This document shows positions 42,921 through 51,763 of a stretch of 64,000 nucleotides of DNA, one piece after another. The DNA comes from JASHVB01 sp963780805 (lineage in GTDB: Bacteria; Pseudomonadota; Alphaproteobacteria; Acetobacterales; Acetobacteraceae), in the NCBI GenBank assembly GCA_963780805.1, contig CAWADP010000010.1, forward strand, positions 434,001-498,000, given 5' to 3'. Position numbers and translations under genes: made by a program. Below the pieces are notes generated by a model. It did no database searches and was not told the origin of the DNA. It saw nothing but the letters and a program-made list of their open reading frames with translations. The first letter of the stretch is position 1. Each line of letters starts with the position of its first letter.

Positions 42921-44000
42921 ATGGACTGGCCAGAGATCGCCGGCGACCCGCGCTTCTTCCAGCGCAGCGGCCCCCACACCCTGGCTGCGGTGGCCGACGC
43001 CGCGGAAGCCGAGGCGCCGCCCCGCCGCCTGATGCTGGCCGGCGTCGCCCCGCTGCAGACCGCCGGCCCGGACGAGGTCAGCTTCCTCGACAACCGCAAA
43101 TACCTGCCCGCACTGGAGCAATCGCGGGCGGGGGCGGTGATCGTGCATCTGGACCTCGCGGGGCGGGTCCCAGCGACCGCCGTGGCCGTCGTCACCTCCG
43201 AACCGTACGCCGCCTGGGCCCGCGTCGCCGCGCTGTTCTTTCCCCTGCCGCCGCTGGAAGCCGGCGTCCACCCCAGCGCCGTGGTCGCGCCCGACGCCGC
43301 GATCGACCCCAGCGCCGAGATCGGGCCGCTCGCGGTGATCGGCCGCGGCGTGGAGATCGGCCCGCGCTGCCGCATCGGCCCCCTGGCGGTGATCGGCAAT
43401 GGCGTGGTGATGCGCGCCGACTGCCGCATCGGCCCCCACGCCAGCGTCTCCCATGCGTTGCTCGGCGACCGCGTCTACGTCTATCCCGGCGCCCGCATTG
43501 GCCAGGAGGGCTTCGGCTTCGCCATCACACCGGACGGCTTCCGCAGCGTGCCGCAGCTTGGGCGCGTGGTGCTGCAGGACGACGTGGAGGTCGGCGCCAA
43601 CACCACCGTCGACCGCGGGTCGTTGCATGATACGGTGATCGGGGCCGGCTCCCGCCTCGACAATCTGGTGCAGATCGGGCACAACGTGCGCCTCGGGCGG
43701 AGCTGCGTGATCGTCGCACAGGTGGGCATTTCCGGGTCCACAATTCTCGAAGACCATGTCATGGTCGGCGGTCAGGCCGGGCTGGCCGGGCATCTCAAGA
43801 TGGGCCGCACCGCTCGGATCGGTGCGCAGGCCGGAGTGATGGCGGATGTGCCGGCGGGCGCCGAGGTGGTGGGCAGCCCGGCGCAGCCGTTACGTGCGTT
43901 CTTCCGCGAGGTCGCCGTGATCCGCCGGCTGGTGCGCGGCGGTGCGAAACCGCCGGCCACACCCGGGAACGAGGCAGGGACGCGCAAGGAAACGGACTGA
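42921..44000 (+). CDS. lpxD: UDP-3-O-acylglucosamine N-acyltransferase
   Basis: 359 residues; the third step of lipid A synthesis, adding the second acyl chain from acyl-ACP. A uridine-binding N-terminal domain (DEVSFLDNRKYLPALEQS) leads into a left-handed parallel beta-helix of hexapeptide repeats (AVIGRGVEIGPRCRIGPLAV). The catalytic-His region IGQEGFGFAITPDGF lies within the helix, followed by LDNLVQIGHNVRLGR. A C-terminal helix follows. The stop is 3 bases from the fabZ start region, so the genes are cotranscribed. Confidence 0.96.
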   Translation: MDWPEIAGDPRFFQRSGPHTLAAVADAAEAEAPPRRLMLAGVAPLQTAGPDEVSFLDNRKYLPALEQSRAGAVIVHLDLAGRVPATAVAVVTSEPYAAWARVAALFFPLPPLEAGVHPSAVVAPDAAIDPSAEIGPLAVIGRGVEIGPRCRIGPLAVIGNGVVMRADCRIGPHASVSHALLGDRVYVYPGARIGQEGFGFAITPDGFRSVPQLGRVVLQDDVEVGANTTVDRGSLHDTVIGAGSRLDNLVQIGHNVRLGRSCVIVAQVGISGSTILEDHVMVGGQAGLAGHLKMGRTARIGAQAGVMADVPAGAEVVGSPAQPLRAFFREVAVIRRLVRGGAKPPATPGNEAGTRKETD

Positions 44001-44005
44001 GCAGG

Positions 44006-44521
44006 ATGGACGCGACCACAGCGCAGGCGGTCGAGACAACGGCGACACAGCATGCCACCGGCCCGACTGTGCCGCTGGTGGATATCGCGCGGATCATGCA
44101 CGCGATCCCGCATCGCTATCCGTTCCTGTTGCTCGACCGGGTAGTGGACCTGGTGCCGAACGTGTCGGCAATCGGGGTGAAGAACGTCTCGGTCAACGAA
44201 TCGTTCTTCGCCGGGCACTTTCCCAACCATCCGGTGATGCCGGGGGTGCTGATCATCGAGAGCATGGCACAGACCGCCGCCGTGCTGGTGGTGGAAACGC
44301 TGGGTCCCGAAGCCGCCGGCAAGGTGGTGTATTTCATGTCGATCGAGGGCGCGAAGTTCCGTCGCCCCGTGGTACCCGGCGACCAGTTGCGCATCCACGT
44401 CACCAAGGAACGCAAGCGCGGCAATGTATGGAAGTTTCGTGCCACCGCGCGGGTGGACGCGGTCTCGGTCGCCGAGGCGACGTATGCTGCCATGATCATG
44501 GATCGCGCGGCGCCGATCTAG
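44006..44521 (+). CDS. fabZ: 3-hydroxyacyl-ACP dehydratase FabZ
   Basis: 171 residues with the hot-dog fold. The active-site block ESFFAGHFPNHPVMPGVLII holds the catalytic His and is followed by the Glu of ESMAQ. The initial IPHRYPFLLLDRV is conserved. It dehydrates 3-hydroxyacyl-ACP and thereby sets the balance between fatty acid and lipid A synthesis. It follows lpxD by 5 bases. The usual next gene, lpxA, is absent; a 611-base repeat-rich gap follows instead. The N-terminus is about 20 residues longer than usual. Confidence 0.96.
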   Translation: MDATTAQAVETTATQHATGPTVPLVDIARIMHAIPHRYPFLLLDRVVDLVPNVSAIGVKNVSVNESFFAGHFPNHPVMPGVLIIESMAQTAAVLVVETLGPEAAGKVVYFMSIEGAKFRRPVVPGDQLRIHVTKERKRGNVWKFRATARVDAVSVAEATYAAMIMDRAAPI

Positions 44522-44553
44522 TGCTCGATTCTGGCCGTGGTGCCACCTGGGAC

Positions 44554-44775
44554 TGTCATTGCGAGCGCAGCGAAGCAATCTCCCGCGAGTGACGCACGTA
44601 CTCGCGGGGAGATCGCCAGTCCGCCAGGCGGCAAGCTGGCGTTGTCCAGCCCGTGCAAGTCCAGCCCGTGCAAGTCCGGCCCGTGCAAGTCCGGCCCGGG
44701 TAAATTCGGCTGCGCGGGCAGGGGATTGCCCGCTCGGGTCAAGCCCGAGGACCGCTTCGCTCCTCGCAATGACAG
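44554..44775. repeat. Dispersed repeat interrupted by 15-nt tandem copies
   Basis: TGTCATTGCGAGCGCAGCGA near 44555 and GCTTCGCTCCTCGCAATGAC near 44753 are the outer ends. Within them CCAGCCCGTGCAAGT is repeated at 44646-44660, 44661-44675 and (as CCGG...) 44676-44690, with a degenerate fourth copy. The rest of 44522-45132 has no supported gene. Confidence 0.85.
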
Positions 44776-45132
44776 CAGGTGCTCCGTGCCCCCGCTGTGA
44801 GGGTCAATGGTTTTGGACACTGGTATAATCTTTAGCGGACCCCGGTAGCGAGCGTTGCGTGGTCGTCCGGCGACGGCGGCTGTGAAGCGTACACCGCGAT
44901 GCAATAGGGTGTGCCGTTGAGCCACGCCATCTCCAAGGTCGCAGTAGCCGAGACGGCGGCCAACCTCGAACGCAACATATGCGCTCCCGCCACCGCTGCG
45001 CTCGCGATGACACTCCGGCTTGGCACTCACCACCAGACGTACCGACATTGCCTGAGCAATAGCGCGAGGATGCTGCGTATTGCCATCCTGGATCAAAGCG
45101 GGCGATGACCTGCTGCGCAGTACGGGGCCAAC

Positions 45133-47363
45133 ATGCCGCTACCACGAATTGCCCATACCTTAGCCGAATTTGGCGTCGCCGCACGCGTGCTGCTGCCGCA
45201 CTTGCTGCTGCCGCCGCCGCGTCCAGACAGCATCAGCGTGGCACAACGTCTCGCCAACCTGCCGCGCTCCGGCCTGCCGCTGCGTGGCGACACCACAATC
45301 CACTGGAACCAGCACCACGTGCCGTTCATCGAGGCCACGAACGACGACGATCTCGCAACAGCTTTCGGTGTGGTGCACGTGCACCTGCGCTGGACGCAGA
45401 TGGAACTGATGCGGCGCGTAGCGCGGGGGCGGATGGCGGAATTGCTCGGCCCGCCGGCCGTCCGGCTCGACCAACTGCTGCGCACGCTGGACTTCCCCCG
45501 TGCCATCCCGGCGATAATCGCGGCGCTGCCGCCGGACACCGCGCGCTGGCTGGAGGCCTATGTTACCGGCCTGAACCACATGGTGATGCACGCGCCGGTG
45601 CCACCAGACTTCTCCACATTCGGCCTGGGACGCGACGCTTGGACGCTGGCCGACGTGCTGACCGTCGGCCGCCTCGCGAGTGCCGACGCGACGTGGCGAG
45701 TTCTGGCTCAATTTGCTGCCATGGCTCGATGATCCGTCCTTGGCGGCGCTGTGGCCGCATTTGCTGGGCACGGACGGAATAGCGGATGCCGCACCGCCGG
45801 ATGCCGGTCCGGACACCGCGCTGTCGCGCTTCACCCGGCAGGCGAGCAACGCGCTGGCGGTGGCGCCGTCGCGCAGCCATTCGGACGCGGCGTGGCTCGC
45901 GGGCGATACGCATCTGCCGGCGCTGCTGCCCAATCTTTGGCTCATCGCGGGATGCCGTGCGCCATCGATGCATGCGGTCGGCCTGATGGTCGCGGGCATA
46001 CCAGCCATGATGTTGGGACGCACGCCACACATCGCGTGGGGCGGCACCAACCTGCACGCGGCGAGCAGTGATGTCTATGACGTAACGGGTCTTCCGGCGG
46101 GTGAGATCAGGACGCGCCGCGAACTGCTGCGCGTGCGCGGGGCGCGCGACCGTACGATCGAGATCCGCGAGACAGCGTATGGGCCGGTCATCTCCGATCT
46201 GCCTGCGCTGCGGGGCAGTCGCCGCGTCGTTGCGCTGCGCTGGATGGGGCATCGGCCCAGCGACGAGGTCACCGCATTGCTGCGCGTCACCCGAGCGCGC
46301 ACCTGGCAGGAATTTCGCGCCGCACTCGATCTATTGGCTGTGCCAGGACAGAACATGCTGTACGCCGATCGCGACGGACATATCGGTAAAACAATGGCGG
46401 TGCATCTGCCGGCGCGGCCGGACGAGCCGTCGCGGTCGCTGCTGCTGCCGCGGGCCGCCGCCACCGATTGGGAACATTGCGTCACGGGCAGCGACCTGCC
46501 GGCACTGTGCGATCCGCCCGAAGGCTTCGTAGCGTCTGCCAACGAAAAACCGGAGGCCGCACCTGTGCGCGTTGGCTGGTTCTTTTCCTCCGGCCGGCGC
46601 ATCGGGCGCCTTAAGGAGCTGCTGGGTGCCACGGCCGCCATCGATTTCACCGCGATTGCCGCCATCCAGCAGGACACGGCGATGCCCTCGGCCGGAGCGA
46701 TACGCGACCGCCTGGTGCCGTTGCTCGGCGCCCGGGCCCCGCGCGGTCTGACGGACGTGCTGCGGCATTGGGATCTACGCTACGATGCCGAACTCGAGCG
46801 GCGCCCTGGCGTTCGAACTCCTGCTCTACCACCTGTGCGTCGCACTGCAAGGCAAGCGCCGGCCACGTATCTACTCTGCCTCCTGGAACGCGCGCGGCTT
46901 GTTGTTCAACGACATCACACGCGCACCCGACGCCGCCATCGCGGCGGCCCTGCACCGCGCCGCGCCTCCAGCCGCGCGAGCGCTCCGCCGGTTCGGCACA
47001 TGGGGTCAGATTCATCGCATCGAGCTGCGGCATTTGCTCGGTGCGGTGCCGGCGCTCGGCCGCCGCTACCGTTTCGCGGCCGCCCCGGCCCAAGGCGGCA
47101 ACGACACGCTGCTGAAGACCGGCAACCCCCTTACCGCACGCCGCCACCGCTGCACTTTTGCCAGCACCGCGCGCTATGTCTCCGACATGTCGGATCCGGA
47201 TGCGAACTGGTTCGTCCTGCTGGGTGGACAAGACGGCTGGCTGGGCAGCACCACGCTGGTTGACCAGGTGGCGCTATACCGTGGCGGCAGGTATATCCGC
47301 ATGCCGCTGCGGCCGGAGACTGTCCGCGCCGAATTTCCCTTCCGCACCGTCCTTTCGCCATGA
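45133..47363 (+). pseudogene. Penicillin acylase-type Ntn-hydrolase, broken by two frameshifts
   Basis: Three frames join into one ~740-residue penicillin amidase-like protein: 45133-~45695, ~45695-~46790 and ~46790-47363. The first carries the A-chain part (RGDTTIHWNQHHVPFIEATN). The second carries the autoprocessing site with nucleophile Ser in RQASNALAVAPSRS and the HIAWGGTNLHA and VPGQNMLYADRDGHIGKTM blocks. The third carries the C-terminal GNDTLLKTGNPL and GGQDGWLGSTTLVDQV. The junctions lie at ACGTGGCGAGTTCTGG and near GCCGAACTCGAG. The family cleaves acyl-amide bonds. Two isolated indels in otherwise clean coding sequence mean either recent inactivation or sequencing error. A GH3 gene starts 10 bases later. 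Confidence 0.8.
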
Positions 47364-47373
47364 TCGGCGTCAT

Positions 47374-48894
47374 ATGATCGACGCCACGCCGCTGCTGCAT
47401 CTCTATGCACGCCGGCGTGGCCATCACCTGGCTGCCCTCGATGCCGCTGCTGCCCAGCAGCAACACTTACGGCGATTGCTCCGCCAGGCGCGTGACACGC
47501 GCTTCGGCCACAAACACGGCTTCGCTCGCATCGTCAGCGTCGCGGACTTCCAGCGCCAGGTTCCGTTGCGGCGCTATGAGGACTTCTGGCGCGACTATTG
47601 GCAGCCCGCCTTTCCTCGGCTGCACAACGTAAGCTGGCCGGGAGTCATCCCGTATTTCGCAGCAACCTCCGGCACCACCACAGGCGAAACGAAATACATC
47701 CCAGTCTCGCGCGCGATGCTGGCGTCAAACCGCCGCGCAGTATTGGACGTGTTCACGTTCCACCTGGCTGCCCGGCCGCACAGCCGCGTGCTGGGCGGCC
47801 GGAACTTCATGCTCGGTGGCAGCACCGACCTGACGCGGCACGCGCTGGGCATCTACAGCGGCGACCTCAGCGGTATCGTCGCGAATGAAGTGCCGTGGTG
47901 GGCGCGTCGACGCTATTTCCCGCCACGCGATTTGGCCCTGACCGCGGATTGGGACCGCAAAGTCGAATTGCTGGCACATGCCTCGCTGCGGCAGGACATC
48001 CGCACCATCAGCGGCACGCCAAGCTGGATACTGCCGTTCTTTGCCCGGCTGGCGGAGCTCCGCCCCACCCTGCCGCGCAGCAGCACGAGCTGGTACCCGC
48101 ATCTGGAACTGTACATCCACGGCGGTGTGAACTATGCACCGTACCGCACGCAGTTCGATGCCCTGCTGTCGCGCGGCGTCGACCAGCGCGAAGTCTATCC
48201 GGCCAGCGAGGGCTTCATCGCCATCGCCGACCGCGGCTATAACGAAGGCCTGCGATTGCTAACCGACAACGGTCTATTCTTTGAATTCGTGCCGGTCGAA
48301 GACATCGACGCCCCCCAGCCCATCCGACATTGGCTAGGTACGATCGAAACGGGCGTCAACTACGCCGTGGTGCTGTCGAGCAATGCCGGCTTGTTCGGCT
48401 ATGTGCTCGGCGACACGGTCCGATTCGTCGATCGGCACCCTCCGCGGCTGCTGATCACCGGCCGGCTGTCCTACATGCTGTCGGCGTTCGGCGAACACCT
48501 GATAGGCGAGGAGATCGATCAGGCCATGCTGCAAGCGGCAACCGCAATCGGAGCGGCCGTTGCCGAATACACAGTCTCGCCGGTGTTCCCCGCCACACCG
48601 GAGGAGCGCGGCGGCCACCACTTCATCGTCGAATTTGCCAAGCCGGTTCCCGAAGCGTTGACGAAGTTCGCCGGCGCATTGGATGCGGCGCTCGCCACGC
48701 AGAACGCCGACTACGCCGCGCATCGCGCGGCGATACGGCCGCCCACGGTTGTTTGCGTTCCGCCCGGGAGTTTCGCGCTATGGATGCGCCATCGCGGCCG
48801 CCTCGGCGGACAGAACAAGGTGCCGCGTGTCGTCGCCGACCCGGTATTGGCCAGAGAAATCGAGACGTTCCTGACGGGTAACAGCCGCACTTGA
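47374..48894 (+). CDS. Bacterial GH3-family acyl-amido synthetase
   Basis: 506 residues from ATG 47374. An ANL-superfamily enzyme of the GH3 group: the ATP/AMP loop is YFAATSGTTTGETKYIPVS, followed by REVYPASEGFIAIADRG, an aromatic FEFVPVEDI strand and the hinge region YVLGDTVRFVDRHPPRLLITGR. Plant GH3 enzymes adenylate auxin or jasmonate and join it to amino acids; bacterial members are poorly characterised. The N-terminal RQARDTRFGHKHGF block is also conserved in the family. It is tightly coupled to the preceding Ntn-hydrolase gene. Confidence 0.88.
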   Translation: MIDATPLLHLYARRRGHHLAALDAAAAQQQHLRRLLRQARDTRFGHKHGFARIVSVADFQRQVPLRRYEDFWRDYWQPAFPRLHNVSWPGVIPYFAATSGTTTGETKYIPVSRAMLASNRRAVLDVFTFHLAARPHSRVLGGRNFMLGGSTDLTRHALGIYSGDLSGIVANEVPWWARRRYFPPRDLALTADWDRKVELLAHASLRQDIRTISGTPSWILPFFARLAELRPTLPRSSTSWYPHLELYIHGGVNYAPYRTQFDALLSRGVDQREVYPASEGFIAIADRGYNEGLRLLTDNGLFFEFVPVEDIDAPQPIRHWLGTIETGVNYAVVLSSNAGLFGYVLGDTVRFVDRHPPRLLITGRLSYMLSAFGEHLIGEEIDQAMLQAATAIGAAVAEYTVSPVFPATPEERGGHHFIVEFAKPVPEALTKFAGALDAALATQNADYAAHRAAIRPPTVVCVPPGSFALWMRHRGRLGGQNKVPRVVADPVLAREIETFLTGNSRT

Positions 48895-49025
48895 CGCCAT
48901 GCGCATCGCTATAAGCGGCCAGACGTCGCGCGAGCCTCTTGCGTCCTCCGGATCGCGCCCGGCGATACGACCGCCCCGCCGCGCGATTAACCGCGCATTA
49001 GTACTTCCCGCCTAGCCTCTGCCCA

Positions 49026-49080
49026 ATGCAGCCCCTCACGATGCAACCCCCAACCATGCAGCCGCAACCATGCAACGAGG
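49026..49080. repeat. Tandem 14-15-nt repeats at the response regulator start
   Basis: ATGCAGCCCCTCACG, ATGCAACCCCCAACC, ATGCAGCCGCAACC and ATGCAACGAGG begin at 49026, 49041, 49056 and 49070. The fourth is the start codon of the response regulator gene, so each unit supplies a possible ATG. Only the fourth is in frame with no intervening stop that I rely on. Confidence 0.75.
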
Positions 49081-49624
49081 TGTGATCGTCGCCGATGACA
49101 GCATCATCATCCGTGACAACGTGCGGGCCGCGCTGGGGGAGCCGTGGCGTATCTTCCTCGCCGCCAACGGCGCCGAGGCGGTGGAGTACGCCCGCGGCAT
49201 AAAGGCCGAACTGGTACTGCTGGACTTCCGCATGCCCCGGATGGACGGCCTCGACGCATGCTCCGTCATCCGCACCATGGCGAACTACGCCACGGTGCCA
49301 ATCGTGCTGCTGACCGCGTATGACAACAGCGAGCTGCGTGGCCGCGCTGCCGGCGCCGGTGCCACCGCGGTGCTCGCCAAGCCGTTCACCACCGCCCAAC
49401 TCCGGGAAGCCATACTTCCGCTGATCGCACTCGGGCGGGACGCGGCCGCCCAGCGCACGCGATCTGGCATGCCGGACGCCCTGACCGCGCCCAACGCCGA
49501 GGGTTTTGACGGCGCCCGCGACGTGCTCGCGGTCTACCGCAAGGTAGACCAGGCGGCCGAGCAACGCCGCTCCAGCAACTTCGCCGAGACCATGGCGGCC
49601 CGGCGGGCCAGGGCGCTGCGCTGA
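49070..49624 (+). CDS. Single-domain response regulator (CheY-like)
   Basis: 184 residues. The receiver domain fills the first ~125: acidic pair in VIVADDSIIIRD, phospho-acceptor Asp in VLLDFRMPRMDGLDA, Thr in IVLLTAYDNSE and Lys in VLAKPFTTAQL. A ~55-residue C-terminal tail has no DNA-binding or enzymatic domain. No histidine kinase gene is adjacent, so its partner is elsewhere. The start lies in the tandem ATGCA(A/G) repeats, which makes the initiation site uncertain by a few units. Confidence 0.9.
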   Translation: MQRGVIVADDSIIIRDNVRAALGEPWRIFLAANGAEAVEYARGIKAELVLLDFRMPRMDGLDACSVIRTMANYATVPIVLLTAYDNSELRGRAAGAGATAVLAKPFTTAQLREAILPLIALGRDAAAQRTRSGMPDALTAPNAEGFDGARDVLAVYRKVDQAAEQRRSSNFAETMAARRARALR

Positions 49625-49900
49625 CCAGCCAGCAAATCGTATACTTCCAGGACGGACATTTACACCAGGCAGCCATACGATTGACCTATCGGCATGCCAT
49701 GGCGGGCGAGGGTCCTTGCACCCTTCTTGCCTGCAACGTGAGACCACCCTCGCCCCGCGCGGCAGCCCAAACCCGGCCTCCTGGGGCCGTTGCATTTGGC
49801 GTCGCCAGACCCGACCCGCTTCCCCGACGAGCAACGGCTATTGCCCGTTTGCGTCAATCCGCCCATCGTCGGACTGTCATTGTCTCCCGGGAGCACCCGT

Positions 49901-51139
49901 ATGCCGCGCTTGAACTTTGGCGCCTTCCTCGCCCCACACCATCCGATCGGCGAGCACCCGATGCTGCAGTTCCGCCGCGACCTGGACCTGGTGGAGCATC
50001 TCGACAAACTCGGCTACGACGAATTCTGGTGCGGCGAGCACCATTCGTCCGGCTGGGAGATGATTGCGTCGCCCGAGATGTTCCTGGCGGCGGCGGCGGA
50101 ACGTTCGAAGCGCATCAGGTTGGCGACCGGCGTGGTGTCGCTGCCCTACCACCATCCGTTCAACGTGGCGCAACGCATCGTGCAGCTCGACCACATGAGC
50201 GGCGGGCGGGCGATCTTCGGTTCCGGTCCCGGCGCGCTGGCGTCGGACGCGCATACGCTGGGCGTCGATCCTATGGTGCTGCGCGACCGCCAAGATGAAG
50301 CGATCAGCGTCATCCGCCGCTTGTTCAACGGCGAGCGCGTGACCTACCGCGCCGAGTGGTTCAATTTGAACGATGCGGCGCTGCAGCTTCTCCCGTTGCA
50401 GGAGGAGATGCCGTTCGCGGTCGCCTCGCAGATCAGCCCGTCGGGCATGACGCTGGCGGGGAAGCACGGGATCGGGATCATCTCGATCGGCTCACTGTCG
50501 CAGGAGGGGTTGAACGCGCTGCCGACGCAATGGGGGTTCGCGGAGGCGGCGGCGGCGAAGCACGGCACGACGGTCGACCGGAAGAACTGGCGGGTGCTGC
50601 TGAGCTGGCACATCGCGGAGACGCGCGAGAAGGCACGAGAGCAGGCGCGGGATGGGCTTTTCCGCCATCACAACGAGTACATCACGGGGACACTGCAGCG
50701 GCCGGGGGCGAAGCCGTTCAAGACTCCGGACCAGGCGGTGGAATTGACGGCGTATTCCGATGGCTCGGTGGCAACGATCGGCACGCCGGACGATCTGGTG
50801 GCGCGGATCAAGTCGGTGCTGGAGATGAGCGGCGGCTTCGGCACTGTGGTGGGGTTCGTGCACGACTGGGCGAATCCGGAGAACACGTTCCGCAGTTGGG
50901 ACATGGTGGCGCGCTACGTGGTGCCGGAGATCAACGGGTATCTGGCCGGACTGCGCAAGTCGCGCGAGTTCGTCGCCACCAACCGCGAGTATTTCGAGCG
51001 GGCGCGCGAGGCGGTGATGGCGAAGATCACCGGGAACGAGGCGGCGGCAGCGGCACTAAAGGTGACGAAGTCGTCGATGCTGAGCGCTTCGGCGAGCAAT
51101 GTGCCGGATCTGGACAAGGCGCGGGCGGCGGCGGAGTGA
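49901..51139 (+). CDS. LLM class flavin-dependent monooxygenase
   Basis: 412 residues from ATG 49901 (CCCGGGAGCACCCGT upstream); the longer frame at 49790 reads as shadow. Luciferase-like barrel: FGAFLAPHHPIGEHP, FWCGEHHSSGWEMIASPEM, RIRLATGVVSLPYHHPF and GRAIFGSGPGALASDA. The plan matches limonene- or alkane-type monooxygenases that need a separate flavin reductase, which is not nearby. The C-terminal tail (MLSASASNVPDLDKARAAAE) is low complexity. Confidence 0.9.
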   Translation: MPRLNFGAFLAPHHPIGEHPMLQFRRDLDLVEHLDKLGYDEFWCGEHHSSGWEMIASPEMFLAAAAERSKRIRLATGVVSLPYHHPFNVAQRIVQLDHMSGGRAIFGSGPGALASDAHTLGVDPMVLRDRQDEAISVIRRLFNGERVTYRAEWFNLNDAALQLLPLQEEMPFAVASQISPSGMTLAGKHGIGIISIGSLSQEGLNALPTQWGFAEAAAAKHGTTVDRKNWRVLLSWHIAETREKAREQARDGLFRHHNEYITGTLQRPGAKPFKTPDQAVELTAYSDGSVATIGTPDDLVARIKSVLEMSGGFGTVVGFVHDWANPENTFRSWDMVARYVVPEINGYLAGLRKSREFVATNREYFERAREAVMAKITGNEAAAAALKVTKSSMLSASASNVPDLDKARAAAE

Positions 51140-51223
51140 CACCGCGCGAACACGGCTATCCATCAACCAGTACCGACGAGCGGGTCTGAGGCATCTCGAG
51201 ATTTGGCAGTCTATAGTGGCGTC

Positions 51224-51496
51224 ATGACCCAACGGCGTGTCCCTGCCGAGTTGCTTGATTCCGTAGTGGCCTACTTCCACCCGCGGCGGGTCGTCTTGTT
51301 CGGCTCGCTCGCCCGAGGGGATGCCCGTTCGGACAGCGACATCGACCTGCTCGTCATCCTTGACGACGATGCGCCGCGGGAAAAACTGACATTGGCGGCA
51401 GGCTATGCAGCAAGGCAAAGCTATCGCCATTCTGCTGACGTCATCCCGTGCCGGGAGGCAGTGTTCGAGCGAAAGCGCAAGATCGCCGGCACCTGA
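51224..51496 (+). CDS. MNT-type nucleotidyltransferase antitoxin, C-terminus frameshifted
   Basis: 90 residues with the minimal nucleotidyltransferase signature VVLFGSLARGDARSDSDIDLLV. MNT proteins neutralise HEPN RNase toxins, in known cases by adenylylation. The stop at 51494-51496 is premature: in the +1 frame the sequence continues LTHQAAADGVVVHERP to TGA 51541-51543, as in intact homologues. A one-base indel near GGCACCTGA explains this. The catalytic motif is intact, so residual activity is possible. A decayed HEPN gene follows. Confidence 0.75.
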   Translation: MTQRRVPAELLDSVVAYFHPRRVVLFGSLARGDARSDSDIDLLVILDDDAPREKLTLAAGYAARQSYRHSADVIPCREAVFERKRKIAGT

Positions 51497-51556
51497 CGCA
51501 CCAGGCCGCCGCCGACGGCGTCGTGGTGCATGAGCGGCCCTGACCAGTCCGTTGTG

Positions 51557-51713
51557 ATGGCGGAGCGGCGGCGCGAAGCCAGCGCGCTGGCTCGCCATTG
51601 CTGCGGACGATGCTCGAGTCGCGCGCGCATGCCTTGGGATGGCGCAGCCCGCATTGGGCATCGCCGCCTATCACTGTCAGCAGCAGGCCGGGGGAAGGCG
51701 GGGTTTTCGTTGA
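51557..51713 (+). pseudogene. Remnant of a HEPN-domain toxin gene
   Basis: The start reads MAERRREAS. A frame change then gives WLAIAADDARVARACLGMAQ and PALGIAAYHCQQQ. The tail GRRGFR ends at TGA 51711-51713. This is the N-terminal half of a HEPN domain as found next to MNT genes. The catalytic RxxxxH segment and everything after the AAYHCQQ helix are missing. The toxin is therefore dead, which may explain tolerance of the damaged antitoxin. Confidence 0.6.
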
Positions 51714-51763
51714 CCCTGCCCGCCCTATAGACTGATGCGGATCATCGGGAGGAACGCCCAATC

